A DNA stretch of 14,902 nucleotides from Gemmatimonadota bacterium (GTDB taxonomy: Bacteria; Gemmatimonadota; Gemmatimonadetes; Gemmatimonadales; GWC2-71-9), in contig QHUQ01000155.1 of NCBI GenBank assembly GCA_003221985.1, forward strand, positions 1-14,902, written 5' to 3'. The notes under the pieces were generated by a model that ran no database searches, was not told the DNA's origin, and saw only the letters and a list, made by a program, of their open reading frames with translations. Below are positions 1-7,395 of the stretch, one piece after another. Every line of letters starts with the position of its first letter. Within the stretch, counting starts at the first letter, position 1. Both the position numbers and the translations under genes were made by a program.

Positions 1-453
1 GACATGGACGAGCTGGCGACCCCCGGCTACCAGGTCCTCACTCCGGCGACGAAAAGCAAGCTGGCGACGCTCCCCATCGGCGAGCTGATGGTGCGTCACC
101 CGCACTTTACCCAGCCGATCTTCGTCCGCTTCCCGAAGCCACCGGTGCTGCGGGGGCGGGACGGAGTCGAACGGTTTCCGCCGGCGGCGGACGTGCCGTT
201 CGAGGACGCGGTGGTGCGCCAGCTCGTCCGGCTGGACCGGCGTGTCCGGCCGAACCAGGTAAAAGATCTTATCGCCGACCGGGAGCAGGACGACGTGCGC
301 CGGGCGCTCGCGGCGGTGCGGCGCACCCGCCCCGACGACGTCTTCGCGTATTTCCGGAAGCTGCTGGGCGCCCGGGTCGCGGCCGAGAGCGGTGTCCCGC
401 GCGAGCATCATGCGGTGCCCCCTCTGAATCCCATCTCCGACGAGCCCTACTGA
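1..453 (+). CDS. herA: HerA-like DNA translocase/helicase ATPase, C-terminal part (5' end outside window)
   Basis: Only the last 150 or so residues are visible; the frame is open to base 1, so the true start lies upstream and the Met at base 4 is internal. The segment lacks the Walker motifs. Its wording, with IGELMVRHPHFTQPIFVRF followed by a Pro/Arg-rich stretch and a helical tail (DVFAYFRKLLG), matches how bacterial HerA/DUF87 ATPases end. HerA is a hexameric translocase that in archaea works with the nuclease NurA and with Mre11-Rad50 in resecting DNA ends. The genes for Mre11 and Rad50 follow in the same operon, which supports the call; NurA, if present, would be upstream. The TGA stop shares one base with the ATG of the next gene (TGATG). 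The assignment rests on the tail alone, so another HerA/FtsK-superfamily ATPase is possible. Confidence 0.66.
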   Translation, partial: DMDELATPGYQVLTPATKSKLATLPIGELMVRHPHFTQPIFVRFPKPPVLRGRDGVERFPPAADVPFEDAVVRQLVRLDRRVRPNQVKDLIADREQDDVRRALAAVRRTRPDDVFAYFRKLLGARVAAESGVPREHHAVPPLNPISDEPY

Positions 454-1172
454 TGCGATACCGCCACGACGCCGCACTCGCGTTGATGGCTGTGGTCGTG
501 GTTGCATGTGGACGAGGTGGCCCCAAGATCGCGCTCCGCTTTCGCCCGCCAACCGGCGCTGTGTATCACTACGCCATCGAGCAACGCGCGCAGGTTGCCA
601 TCGACTCGGGTCCCGCCCTGCTCGTCGCCATGGGTCGACGACGCATGATGTCACGCATGCACTTCACGCAGACCGTGAAGGGGGGGGCCAGCGGAGGCGG
701 GACGGAAATGGAAATCGTTTTTGAGTCGATGACCCTCGAGATTCCCGGGATCTCGACCGACGCCATCGCGGGAGAGCTCGCGAAGCTGAATGGAATGCGC
801 ACCACCGTTGTGCTCGACGAGCGTGGACGGATAACGCGCAGTGGCCTGTCGCAGTCCAACGTACCTTCTGATCTTGCGAAGCAGATGGAGGCGGGGGTTC
901 ACGCCATGTCGTTGAACTTCCCCGAGTATCCGGTGGGCGCCGGCGATTCGTGGACTGACTCCACGGAGCTGCCCCTGGGGCAGGTGCCGGGTGCCGACGC
1001 CTCGGCTGCCGGACCGGCGAAGGCCACGACGACGATCCGGGAGTCCCGCGGGGCCATGCTCGACGGCACGGTCAAAGGCACCACGAGAATGAGAGTCTCC
1101 TCGCCGTCGTTGGGCGAGCACCCCATTACCATGAGCTCGGAAACCGAGAGCTCGATCTTCTTGCTCCCTTAG
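453..1172 (+). CDS. Putative lipoprotein of unknown function within a DNA-repair operon
   Basis: A 239-residue protein starting at the ATG that shares a base with the herA stop. The N-terminus MRYRHDAALALMAVVVVAC is a short charged region, a hydrophobic core and a VVAC lipobox with Cys19 as probable lipidation site, so it should be exported and membrane anchored. The mature part is beta-rich and looks like a soluble lipoprotein: a RFRPPTGAVYHYAIEQ opening, an FTQTVKGG segment, a VVLDERGRITRS strand and a C-terminal half containing YPVGAGDSWTD. I see no catalytic motif, and no family can be named with confidence. It sits between herA and sbcD with a 1-nt overlap before and a 3-nt gap after, so it is almost certainly co-transcribed with the repair genes. 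An envelope protein does not obviously fit there; it may be a passenger of the operon. Confidence 0.8.
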   Translation: MRYRHDAALALMAVVVVACGRGGPKIALRFRPPTGAVYHYAIEQRAQVAIDSGPALLVAMGRRRMMSRMHFTQTVKGGASGGGTEMEIVFESMTLEIPGISTDAIAGELAKLNGMRTTVVLDERGRITRSGLSQSNVPSDLAKQMEAGVHAMSLNFPEYPVGAGDSWTDSTELPLGQVPGADASAAGPAKATTTIRESRGAMLDGTVKGTTRMRVSSPSLGEHPITMSSETESSIFLLP

Positions 1173-1175
1173 GCA

Positions 1176-2369
1176 ATGAAGCTCGCGCACCTCGCCGACC
1201 TCCATCTGGGCTTCCGCCAGTTCGACCGGCAGACGCCGAGGGGCACGAACCAGCGCGAGGCCGATGTCGCGGAGGCATTCCGCCGGGCGGTGGACGATCT
1301 CCTCGAGCAGCGGCCCGATCTGATCGTCATCGCCGGCGATCTGTTTCATTCGGTACGGCCGACCAACGCAGCCATCCTGTTCTGCTTCCGGCAGCTGCAG
1401 CGCCTGCGCACCGGATTGCCGGAGACGCCGATCGTCGTGATCGCGGGCGAGCATGACACGCCGCGCTCGACCGAAACCGGCACGATTCTGCGGCTGTATG
1501 AGGCGCTCGGTGTCGAGATCGCGGTCGAGGAGCCACGCCGTATCGTGCTGCCCCGGCTCGACTGCGCCGTGCTCGCGGTCCCGCATCAGGCGCTCGTCAA
1601 GGCGGAGCGCCCGGCGCTGCGCCCGGAACCCGGCGGGCCGACGCTCAACGTGCTGCTCGCGCACGGTGTGCACGGTGGTTTGGGTGAAGAGCGCGGCACG
1701 CTCGAGTACGGCGGCGCCGAGCTGTCGCGCGAGATCCTCGCCCCCGAGAAGTGGGACTACATCGCGCTGGGTCACTACCACACGGCGCAATCGATTGCCG
1801 CCAACGCCTGGTATTCGGGCAGCCTCGAGTATCTGCCGCCCAACCCCTGGGGCCAGATCCAGGACGAAGCGGCGCAGCGCGCCGCGGGGAAGGGAAAGAA
1901 GGAGCGCAACGGAAAGGGGTATCTGCTCGTCGAGCTTCCCGGGGCGCGCATCGCATTCCGGCCCATCGCACCGGCGCGGCGGCACGTGGACCTGCCGCCC
2001 ATTCGGGGCGCCGGACTGAACGCCAAGGAGTTGGACGCCCAAATCGCGGAGCGCGTCAAGGCGGCCAAGATCGACGATCAGATCGTGCGGTTGCTGGTGT
2101 GGGACGTCGATCGTGCGACCGCTCGCGATCTCGATCACGCGGCGATCCGCGCCTACAAGGCCCGCGCGTTGAATTTCCAGCTCGATCTGCGCCGCCCCGA
2201 ATCACAGCGCGCGGTAGGCGCGGCCGGTGCTGGCACGAAGCGCCAGACGCTCACCGAGACCGTCCGCGATTTCCTCGGCCGCCGGCCGCTCGATGCGGAG
2301 CTGAATCGCGAGACGTTCGTGAAGCTCGGCGTAGAGTACCTCGAGACCGCCGAGCCTCCGTCGCCATGA
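1176..2369 (+). CDS. sbcD: SbcD/Mre11-type DNA double-strand-break repair nuclease
   Basis: A 397-residue calcineurin-like phosphoesterase, the nuclease subunit of the Mre11-Rad50 (SbcCD) complex, which processes DNA ends and hairpins using two metal ions. Visible motifs are DLHLG (Asp8, His10), GDLFH (Asp55), GEHD (Glu92, His93, Asp94), LLAHGVHG (His163) and LGHYH (His200, His202), in family order and spacing. The exception is Glu92: motif III is normally GNH(D/E), and that Asn helps bind metal. Residues after about 230 form the capping and Rad50-binding region, with a hydrophilic linker near 340-355. The length is typical. The start is the ATG 3 nt after the lipoprotein stop, and the TGA overlaps the sbcC start (ATGA), implying translational coupling and matched subunit production. 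The family is clear. Confidence 0.93.
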   Translation: MKLAHLADLHLGFRQFDRQTPRGTNQREADVAEAFRRAVDDLLEQRPDLIVIAGDLFHSVRPTNAAILFCFRQLQRLRTGLPETPIVVIAGEHDTPRSTETGTILRLYEALGVEIAVEEPRRIVLPRLDCAVLAVPHQALVKAERPALRPEPGGPTLNVLLAHGVHGGLGEERGTLEYGGAELSREILAPEKWDYIALGHYHTAQSIAANAWYSGSLEYLPPNPWGQIQDEAAQRAAGKGKKERNGKGYLLVELPGARIAFRPIAPARRHVDLPPIRGAGLNAKELDAQIAERVKAAKIDDQIVRLLVWDVDRATARDLDHAAIRAYKARALNFQLDLRRPESQRAVGAAGAGTKRQTLTETVRDFLGRRPLDAELNRETFVKLGVEYLETAEPPSP

Positions 2370-4807
2370 AGCTGCAGCGGCTGCGGCTCGTCAATTTCCG
2401 CCAGCACGCCGATACCGAAATCGTGTTTGGCGACGGCATCACCGGGATCATCGGACCCAACGGCTCGGGCAAGACGTCGCTGCTCGAGGCGATCGCGTGG
2501 GTCATCTACGGCAATCCGGCGGCGCGCGGCGACAAGGACTCGATCCGCAACCTGCGCGCCAAGGCGCGCGCGCCGGTGCGCGTGGAGCTGGAATTCGGGC
2601 TCGGCACCCATGCCTACCGCGTGGAACGGGGCCTCAACAATGCGGAGCTCCATCAGGACGGCGTCGTCGTCGCCAATTCTCTGAAAGAGGTGACGAGCCG
2701 CCTGCAGCGCGTGCTTGGCATGACGCACGACGAGTTCTTCAACACGTATTTCACCGGTCAGAAGGAGCTGGCGGTGCTCGCGGACGCCACGCGCCCCGAG
2801 CGCGCCGCGTTCCTCTCGCGGGTGCTGCGCCACGAGCAGCTCACGATCGCGCAGGAGCGCATCCGCGAGCGCCGCAACGCGCTCGGCCATGAAGTGGACG
2901 GCCTGGAGACGGGCCTGCCTCCCCAGGGCGAGCTGGAGAAAGAGCGTAAGGCGGCGGAAGCGCGGCTGGTCGGTGCCCGCAAGGCCGCGACCGCCACGGC
3001 GGACGATCGCACCAGGGCGCAGCAGGCCCTGGCGCAGGAAGAGCCGCGCTGGCAGCAATGGGTCGAGCGGCGCGAGCGCACGCTCTCCCTGCACGGCGAC
3101 CTGCGCGTGGCCGAGCAGGGTGTGGTGGTCGCGCGCCAGGAGTTTCAGCGGCTGGACAAGGAGTTGGCCGAGGCCCTCGCCGCACGCGAGGAGCTGCGCA
3201 AGCTCGACGCCGAGGTCGCGCCGATCACCAAGCTGAAAGCGGAGCTCGTCGAGCTCGAACGCCTGCACCGCGAAGATGCCGCCCGGCGTGAGGAGCAGGC
3301 GAAGCTCACCGAGCTGACGCGGAATCTCGACGTGTTGGACCGCCGCATCGCGGAGCTGGACGACGCCGAGGCCGCGCTCGCGCGGGCGAGCGCCGAGGCC
3401 CGCGGGCTCGCCGAACGCCTGGAAGCTGCGGACACGGTCGCGCAGGAGCAGCAAGGCGCATGGGTACGCGAGAAGGAATACGCCAATACGCGCCGCGCCG
3501 AGCTGCTCAAGCAGCACGAGGAGGTCAAGGATCAGCGCGACAAGATCGAGCGCCTCGGTCCTGAGGGACAATGCCCGACGTGCCTGCGGCCGCTGGGCGC
3601 GGAGCATCGCGCCGTGCTGGACGTGCTGAACAGCCAGCTCGACGTGATCGTCACCGACGGCACGTACTTCAAGCAGCGCATCGAGCAATTGGCGACGCCG
3701 CCCGCCGCCGTGACGCAGGCGGAGGCCGCGCGCGACGCCCTGCGCGAGGACGCGCGGCAGGCGAGCGAGCGGGAAGGCAACCTGCGCGCGCAAACAACCG
3801 AGCGGAGCAGGATTCAGAAAGAGCGGGCCGGCCTCGCCCGGCGCACGCAGGAGATCGAGCGGCGTATGGCCGCGCGCGATGCCGGGTACAATGCGCAGCG
3901 CCACGACGACGTGCGCACCGAGTTGGCACGGCTCGAGCCGGTGGCGTTACAGGCGGCGGCACTCGCCGCGCGCGCCGACCGCGCCGAGCCCCTGGTCGGC
4001 GAGGCGGAGCTCGCCGAGAAAGCGCTGTCGGCGCGGGAGGAGCAGGTCAAACAGCTGGCGGATGCGGTGCAGGCACAGGGGTTCTCGGAGCCGAAATTCC
4101 AGGCGGCCCGCGAGCGGCACGACCGAGCGGCGCACGCGTTGCGCGCCGCCGAGCTGGCCGTCGCCGAGACGCGTGGCGAGCTGGTCGCGGCCGAGAGCGC
4201 GGTGCGCGAGACGGAACGCCGCGGCGCGGAGCGGGCGGCCCGCGAGCGCACCATTGTCGAGCGCAAGGTCGAGCTGCGGCTGCACACCGAGCTCGACCGC
4301 GCGTTCTCCGATCTGCGGGCCGAGCTGAACGCCGCCATGCGGCCCGAGATTGGGGAGCTGGCATCCGCCTTTCTGGCGGATCTCACCGACGGCCGGTATG
4401 ACGAGGTGGAGCTCGACGAGGACTATCGCCCCGTCGTCCTGGACGAGGGCATTCCCAAGCCCGTCATTTCAGGGGGCGAAGAGGACCTGGTCAATCTCGG
4501 GTTGCGCCTGGCGATTTCACAGATGATCGCGACGCGGGCTGGTCAACCGCTCACGTTTCTCGTGCTCGATGAGATCTTCGCGTCGCTCGACGAATCGCGA
4601 CGCCAGGATGTGCTCCTGCTGCTGCGTCGCTTGGGTGACCGGTTCCCTCAGGTTATTGTCACGACTCACGTGGAGCTGCCGGCGGGACTGGGGAGTGGGA
4701 GTCTCGATCGCCTGATTCACGTCCAGTACGACACGGCATCCGCGACCAGTATTCTGCGCGACGACACTGCAACCCTGGGACCACCCGATGCGAGCGTGGC
4801 TGCCTGA
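2366..4807 (+). CDS. sbcC: SbcC/Rad50-type SMC-like ATPase of DNA end processing
   Basis: An 813-residue ABC/SMC ATPase that partners Mre11, binds DNA ends and controls the nuclease by ATP. The N-terminal Walker A is GPNGSGKT (30-37). A Q-loop-like FTGQKE segment lies near 133. Long Glu/Arg/Ala-rich coiled coils run from about 150 to 400 and 410 to 650. Between them is a zinc-hook CPTC (403-406), almost exactly central, the dimerisation hook of Rad50. The C-terminal lobe has the signature ISGGEE (Ser702-Glu705), Walker B FLVLDE (Asp735, Glu736) and the D-loop SLDE. The length is like archaeal and Thermotoga Rad50 and shorter than E. coli SbcC. The start at 2366 was chosen because it gives the usual MKLQRLRLVNF opening and a 4-nt overlap with sbcD. 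A GLGSGS stretch (774-779) is encoded by a G-rich heptad repeat. Confidence 0.95.
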   Translation: MKLQRLRLVNFRQHADTEIVFGDGITGIIGPNGSGKTSLLEAIAWVIYGNPAARGDKDSIRNLRAKARAPVRVELEFGLGTHAYRVERGLNNAELHQDGVVVANSLKEVTSRLQRVLGMTHDEFFNTYFTGQKELAVLADATRPERAAFLSRVLRHEQLTIAQERIRERRNALGHEVDGLETGLPPQGELEKERKAAEARLVGARKAATATADDRTRAQQALAQEEPRWQQWVERRERTLSLHGDLRVAEQGVVVARQEFQRLDKELAEALAAREELRKLDAEVAPITKLKAELVELERLHREDAARREEQAKLTELTRNLDVLDRRIAELDDAEAALARASAEARGLAERLEAADTVAQEQQGAWVREKEYANTRRAELLKQHEEVKDQRDKIERLGPEGQCPTCLRPLGAEHRAVLDVLNSQLDVIVTDGTYFKQRIEQLATPPAAVTQAEAARDALREDARQASEREGNLRAQTTERSRIQKERAGLARRTQEIERRMAARDAGYNAQRHDDVRTELARLEPVALQAAALAARADRAEPLVGEAELAEKALSAREEQVKQLADAVQAQGFSEPKFQAARERHDRAAHALRAAELAVAETRGELVAAESAVRETERRGAERAARERTIVERKVELRLHTELDRAFSDLRAELNAAMRPEIGELASAFLADLTDGRYDEVELDEDYRPVVLDEGIPKPVISGGEEDLVNLGLRLAISQMIATRAGQPLTFLVLDEIFASLDESRRQDVLLLLRRLGDRFPQVIVTTHVELPAGLGSGSLDRLIHVQYDTASATSILRDDTATLGPPDASVAA

Positions 4808-5756
4808 CACCCGCGTAACGGGCCCCGAGCGCGCCACCGAGCGCGACATCGAGGCGCTGAACCGCGTGTTTGCCGACGCGTTCACCGACCGCTATCGCCG
4901 CGATGGGCTCATCGGCGTCCGCGTGCCGCAGCTCAATCCGCTGGTCTGGCGCTACGCCCTGCTCGATGCCGGTGAGGGCGCGATGGTGTGGCGCGACGAG
5001 CATGAGGACATCGCCGCGTTCAACGTCGCGCATCTGGCGGGAGCCGAAGGATGGATGGGGCCGCTCGCCGTGCGCCCCGACCGGCAAAGCAGCGGTGTCG
5101 GGAAGACGATCGTACGTACCGCCGCCGACTGGCTCATCGACCGCGGCATTACGACGCTGGGCCTCGAAACGATGCCGCGCACGCCCGAAAACATCGGGTT
5201 CTACGCCCGGCTGGGGTTCATTCCGGGATATCTGACCGTGACGCTCACGAACGAGATCGCGACGCGCGGTCATCCGGCGCCGCTGCTGCTGTCGCGCCGC
5301 TCGGGCGATGAGAAGGAGGCGGCGATGGCGGCGGGCCGCAGGCTCGTGAGTGACCTCGTCTCCGGGATCGACTTCTCACGCGAGATCCTGCTGACCGCGG
5401 AGCTTGGCCTGGGCGATACGTCGCTCGTCGATGGGGATGCCGGGCTCGACGCGATGGCCGTGTGGCACTCCACGCCGCTCGCCGACAGTCGCACGCGGGA
5501 CGAGGTCCGTGTGCTCAAGCTCGCCGCGCGCGACGACGCGGCGTTCGACGCGGCCATCGGTGCGGTGGAAGCGGCGGCAGCCAAGGCCGGCATCCGTCGC
5601 ATCGCGGTGCGCTGTCAGACCAAGTACGCCGAGGCATTCCGGCGTTTGATCGCGCGCGGCTATCGGGTGCGCTGGACGGATCTGCGGATGACGTACGAGA
5701 ACTACCCGGAGCGTCATGCGGCGCAGGGGGTGCTGTTCTCGAACTGGGAGATCTGA
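4788..5756 (+). CDS. Two-domain GNAT family N-acetyltransferase
   Basis: A 322-residue protein whose first half is a standard GNAT fold. The acetyl-CoA binding motif A is LAVRPDRQSSGVGKTIV (Gln100, Gly103, Gly105), followed by LGLETMPRTPENIGFYARLGF, the usual motif B ending in a bulge before the last strand. The second half (about 175-322) resembles a second, weaker GNAT-like domain: a repeated beta-alpha pattern with an FRRLIARGYRVRW segment that echoes FYARLGF, but no clear CoA loop. It could acetylate an amine on a small molecule or a protein; the substrate cannot be read from sequence. The start overlaps the end of sbcC by 20 nt in a different frame and is preceded by a GGGA at a suitable distance, so it is the last gene of the repair operon. 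Confidence 0.84.
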   Translation: MRAWLPDTRVTGPERATERDIEALNRVFADAFTDRYRRDGLIGVRVPQLNPLVWRYALLDAGEGAMVWRDEHEDIAAFNVAHLAGAEGWMGPLAVRPDRQSSGVGKTIVRTAADWLIDRGITTLGLETMPRTPENIGFYARLGFIPGYLTVTLTNEIATRGHPAPLLLSRRSGDEKEAAMAAGRRLVSDLVSGIDFSREILLTAELGLGDTSLVDGDAGLDAMAVWHSTPLADSRTRDEVRVLKLAARDDAAFDAAIGAVEAAAAKAGIRRIAVRCQTKYAEAFRRLIARGYRVRWTDLRMTYENYPERHAAQGVLFSNWEI

Positions 5757-5806
5757 GTTCTGTAGCAGCCGCGCAACAGTTCGTCCCCTTCCTCCACGCG
5801 ACCCGC

Positions 5807-5821
5807 CAAGAACGGTTCTTG
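5807..5821. repeat. Short inverted repeat CAAGAAC-G-GTTCTTG upstream of the protease gene
   Basis: Two perfect 7-base arms around a single central base lie 35 bases before the protease ATG. This is seen directly. No T-tract follows, so it is not a convincing intrinsic terminator. It is placed where a repressor or activator could bind, or where the protease mRNA leader could fold. No clear -35/-10 pair was found in 5757-5856. Confidence 0.45.
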
Positions 5822-5843
5822 CTCCACCCGAGACATCCCATTC

Positions 5844-5850
5844 GAGGAGA
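5844..5850 (+). promoter_or_regulatory. Strong ribosome binding site (GAGGAGA) for the protease
   Basis: GAGGAGA lies 6 bases before the ATG at 5857. It fixes that ATG as the start, although the frame is open further upstream to 5716, and it is among the best Shine-Dalgarno matches in the window. Confidence 0.8.
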
Positions 5851-5856
5851 GCCGTC

Positions 5857-7023
5857 ATGCCTTGGAAAGCTGCCGTCGCCGCGGCCGTGCTCATCGCCGC
5901 AACGGGATTGGCGTGCCGGGACGCGACACGCCCCGAGCAAGACGTCGCCGCAACGCAGACGGGGCCGGTGCCGGGTGAGTACATCGTGGTCTTCCAGCCC
6001 AGTGTCGCCAATCCGGTCGCGCTCGCGGCGCAGCTGGTGCGCGGCCAGGGCGGCACGCTGCGCTTCACGTACACCAGCGCGCTGAAAGGCTTTGCCGCGA
6101 CGTTGCCCGCGGCGGCCGCGCAAGCGCTCGCGCGCAATCCGCTCGTCTCCTACGTCGAGCAGGATCAGGTGTATCGCGTCGACGTCACGCAGTCGATGGA
6201 CGCGAACGGCGATCCGTGGGGCCTCGACCGCGTCGATCAGCAGACCGGCCCCCTGTCGCGGACTTACACGTACACGGCGACGGGTGCGGGTGTGCACGCG
6301 TACATCATCGACACGGGGATCTGGACGCTGCATCCCGACTTCGGTGGCCGCGCCAACAACGTGTACGACGCGTTCGGTGCGACCGGTGAGGATTGTCACG
6401 GCCACGGCACACATGTCGCCGGGACAATCGGCGGGACGACCTACGGCCTGGCCAAGGGCGTCTCGTTGCACGGCGTGCGCGTGTTGAGCTGTGCGGGACT
6501 TGGCCTCACGTCGCAGATCATCGCCGGGATCGATTGGGTGCGGCAGAATGCCGTCAGGCCGGCGGTCGCCAACATGTCGCTCGGCGGCGGACTATCGACG
6601 GCGCTCAACGACGCGACGACGAACCTGTGGAATTCCGGCGTGTTCGTCGCGGTCGCGGCCGGCAACGACAACGCGGACGCGTGCACCGCGTCGCCGGCGA
6701 GCGCGACTGGCGCGTTCACGGCGGCCGCGTCGGAGAAGACCGATGCCAAGGCATCGTACTCGAACTGGGGCAACTGCGTCGAGGCGTACGCCCCGGGGTC
6801 GGCCATCGTCTCCGACTTCCTGCTGGGGACGACGATGTCGCTCAGCGGGACGTCGATGGCGTCACCGCATTTCGCCGGCGTGGCGGTGCTCTACAAGGCC
6901 ACGTTCGGCGATCAGGCCTCGGCGACGGTATCGAACTGGATCGTGACGAACGCGACGAATGGCGTAATTACGGGGAATCCGGCAGGAACGCCGAACAAGC
7001 TGCTTTACAAATCGACGCTCTGA
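5857..7023 (+). CDS. Secreted S8 subtilase, proteinase K/aqualysin type
   Basis: A 388-residue secreted serine protease. Residues 1-20 are an export signal (MPWKAAVAAAVLIAATGLAC) ending in Cys20. The lipobox is imperfect (Gly at -3), so lipid anchoring is uncertain. Residues 38-110 are an I9-type inhibitory propeptide, starting PGEYIVVFQP and ending NPLVSYVEQDQVY. The catalytic domain has Asp152 (IIDTGI), His183 (GHGTHVAG), oxyanion Asn270 (AAGNDN) and Ser333 (SGTSMASPH). Four Cys in DCHGHGTH, VLSCAG, NADACTAS and WGNCVEAY sit where aqualysin I forms its two disulfides. The protein ends right after the catalytic domain, with no C-terminal sorting or pre-peptidase domain. It is expected to degrade extracellular protein after autoprocessing. 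It stands alone, 100 nt after the GNAT gene, with its own strong ribosome binding site. Confidence 0.94.
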   Translation: MPWKAAVAAAVLIAATGLACRDATRPEQDVAATQTGPVPGEYIVVFQPSVANPVALAAQLVRGQGGTLRFTYTSALKGFAATLPAAAAQALARNPLVSYVEQDQVYRVDVTQSMDANGDPWGLDRVDQQTGPLSRTYTYTATGAGVHAYIIDTGIWTLHPDFGGRANNVYDAFGATGEDCHGHGTHVAGTIGGTTYGLAKGVSLHGVRVLSCAGLGLTSQIIAGIDWVRQNAVRPAVANMSLGGGLSTALNDATTNLWNSGVFVAVAAGNDNADACTASPASATGAFTAAASEKTDAKASYSNWGNCVEAYAPGSAIVSDFLLGTTMSLSGTSMASPHFAGVAVLYKATFGDQASATVSNWIVTNATNGVITGNPAGTPNKLLYKSTL

Positions 7024-7031
7024 GGCGGCTG

Positions 7032-7081
7032 GGCGGTTCGGCGGTTAGGCGGTTTGCGAACCGCCTAACCGCTCAACCGCC
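7032..7081. terminator. Long hairpin of GGCGGTTN octamers at a convergent junction
   Basis: Three head-to-tail octamers GGCGGTTC, GGCGGTTA, GGCGGTTT (7032-7055) are followed after GCG by their near-complement (7059-7081). The inner stem 7041-7054 with 7059-7072 is a perfect 14-bp match around a TGCG loop. It extends to about 23 pairs with one G-T wobble and one mismatch. It lies just after the protease stop and overlaps the 3' end of the cupin gene, whose TAA is inside the left arm. It would fold in transcripts from either side. There is no U-tract, so it may act as a factor-assisted terminator or 3'-end stabiliser. It may also be a dispersed repeat of this genome. Confidence 0.75.
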
Positions 7082-7395
7082 TGCTGTTCCATCGTTCCAG
7101 TCACATAGATCACTTGCGCTAGTCCAATCACCTCTGTCGCGTGCGGCGTCCCGGCAGGCAAGTCCAGCCGGTCTCCGGGGCCGAGCTCGACCGCGCCGCC
7201 CTCGGCGGTCACGCGGAGAAAGCCTTCGACCACCCAGCGCGTTTCGGGGAAGCTGTGCGCATGCATCGCCATCCGCGCTCCCGGAACATCCGACCACCAC
7301 GCAGTGACCATGCCCTCGCGCTCCAGCGCGCGCCGCAGCGTCGCGACCTGCAGCGGGCCGAGGCGCGGATCCCAGGGGCGGCGCGCGAGGGTCAT
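7045..7395 (-). CDS. Small single-domain cupin protein
   Basis: A 116-residue cupin. Motif 1 fits G(X)5HXH(X)3-4E(X)6G closely, with His45, His47, Glu51 and Gly58 in AMHAHSFPETRWVVEG. Motif 2 is GDRLDLPAGTPH (Pro80, Gly82, His85). The three His plus Glu form a likely metal site. Small cupins of this kind bind a metal and a small ligand; no substrate can be assigned. The frame is open up to 7581, but that extension is Arg-rich, lies partly upstream of the predicted transcription start, and overlaps a better membrane-protein frame. I therefore choose the ATG at 7395, which overlaps the preceding gene by ATGA. The last residues (about VERLGGSQTA) are encoded by the octamer hairpin and probably are not part of the ancestral fold. 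Confidence 0.82.
   Translation of the reverse strand: MTLARRPWDPRLGPLQVATLRRALEREGMVTAWWSDVPGARMAMHAHSFPETRWVVEGFLRVTAEGGAVELGPGDRLDLPAGTPHATEVIGLAQVIYVTGTMEQQAVERLGGSQTA

Noticed and set aside
651..2138. Long minus-strand open frame (495 codons) opposite the lipoprotein and sbcD genes.
   Set aside because: It is antisense to two well-supported genes, is rich in Arg/Gly/Leu without domain motifs, and is expected from the high GC of third codon positions.
1751..2365. Upstream extension of the sbcC frame.
   Set aside because: It lies wholly inside sbcD and is Arg/Gly-rich; family N-termini begin at MKLQRLRLVNF.
3400..3600. Coiled-coil region of sbcC considered as repeats or a separate gene.
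   Set aside because: The repetitive Glu/Arg/Ala pattern is heptad coiled coil flanking the zinc hook, with no DNA-level tandem unit.
2153..3904. Minus-strand open frame (583 codons) opposite sbcC.
   Set aside because: It is a mirror of the coiled-coil coding strand (Glu/Arg/Ala codons read in reverse) with no recognisable domain.
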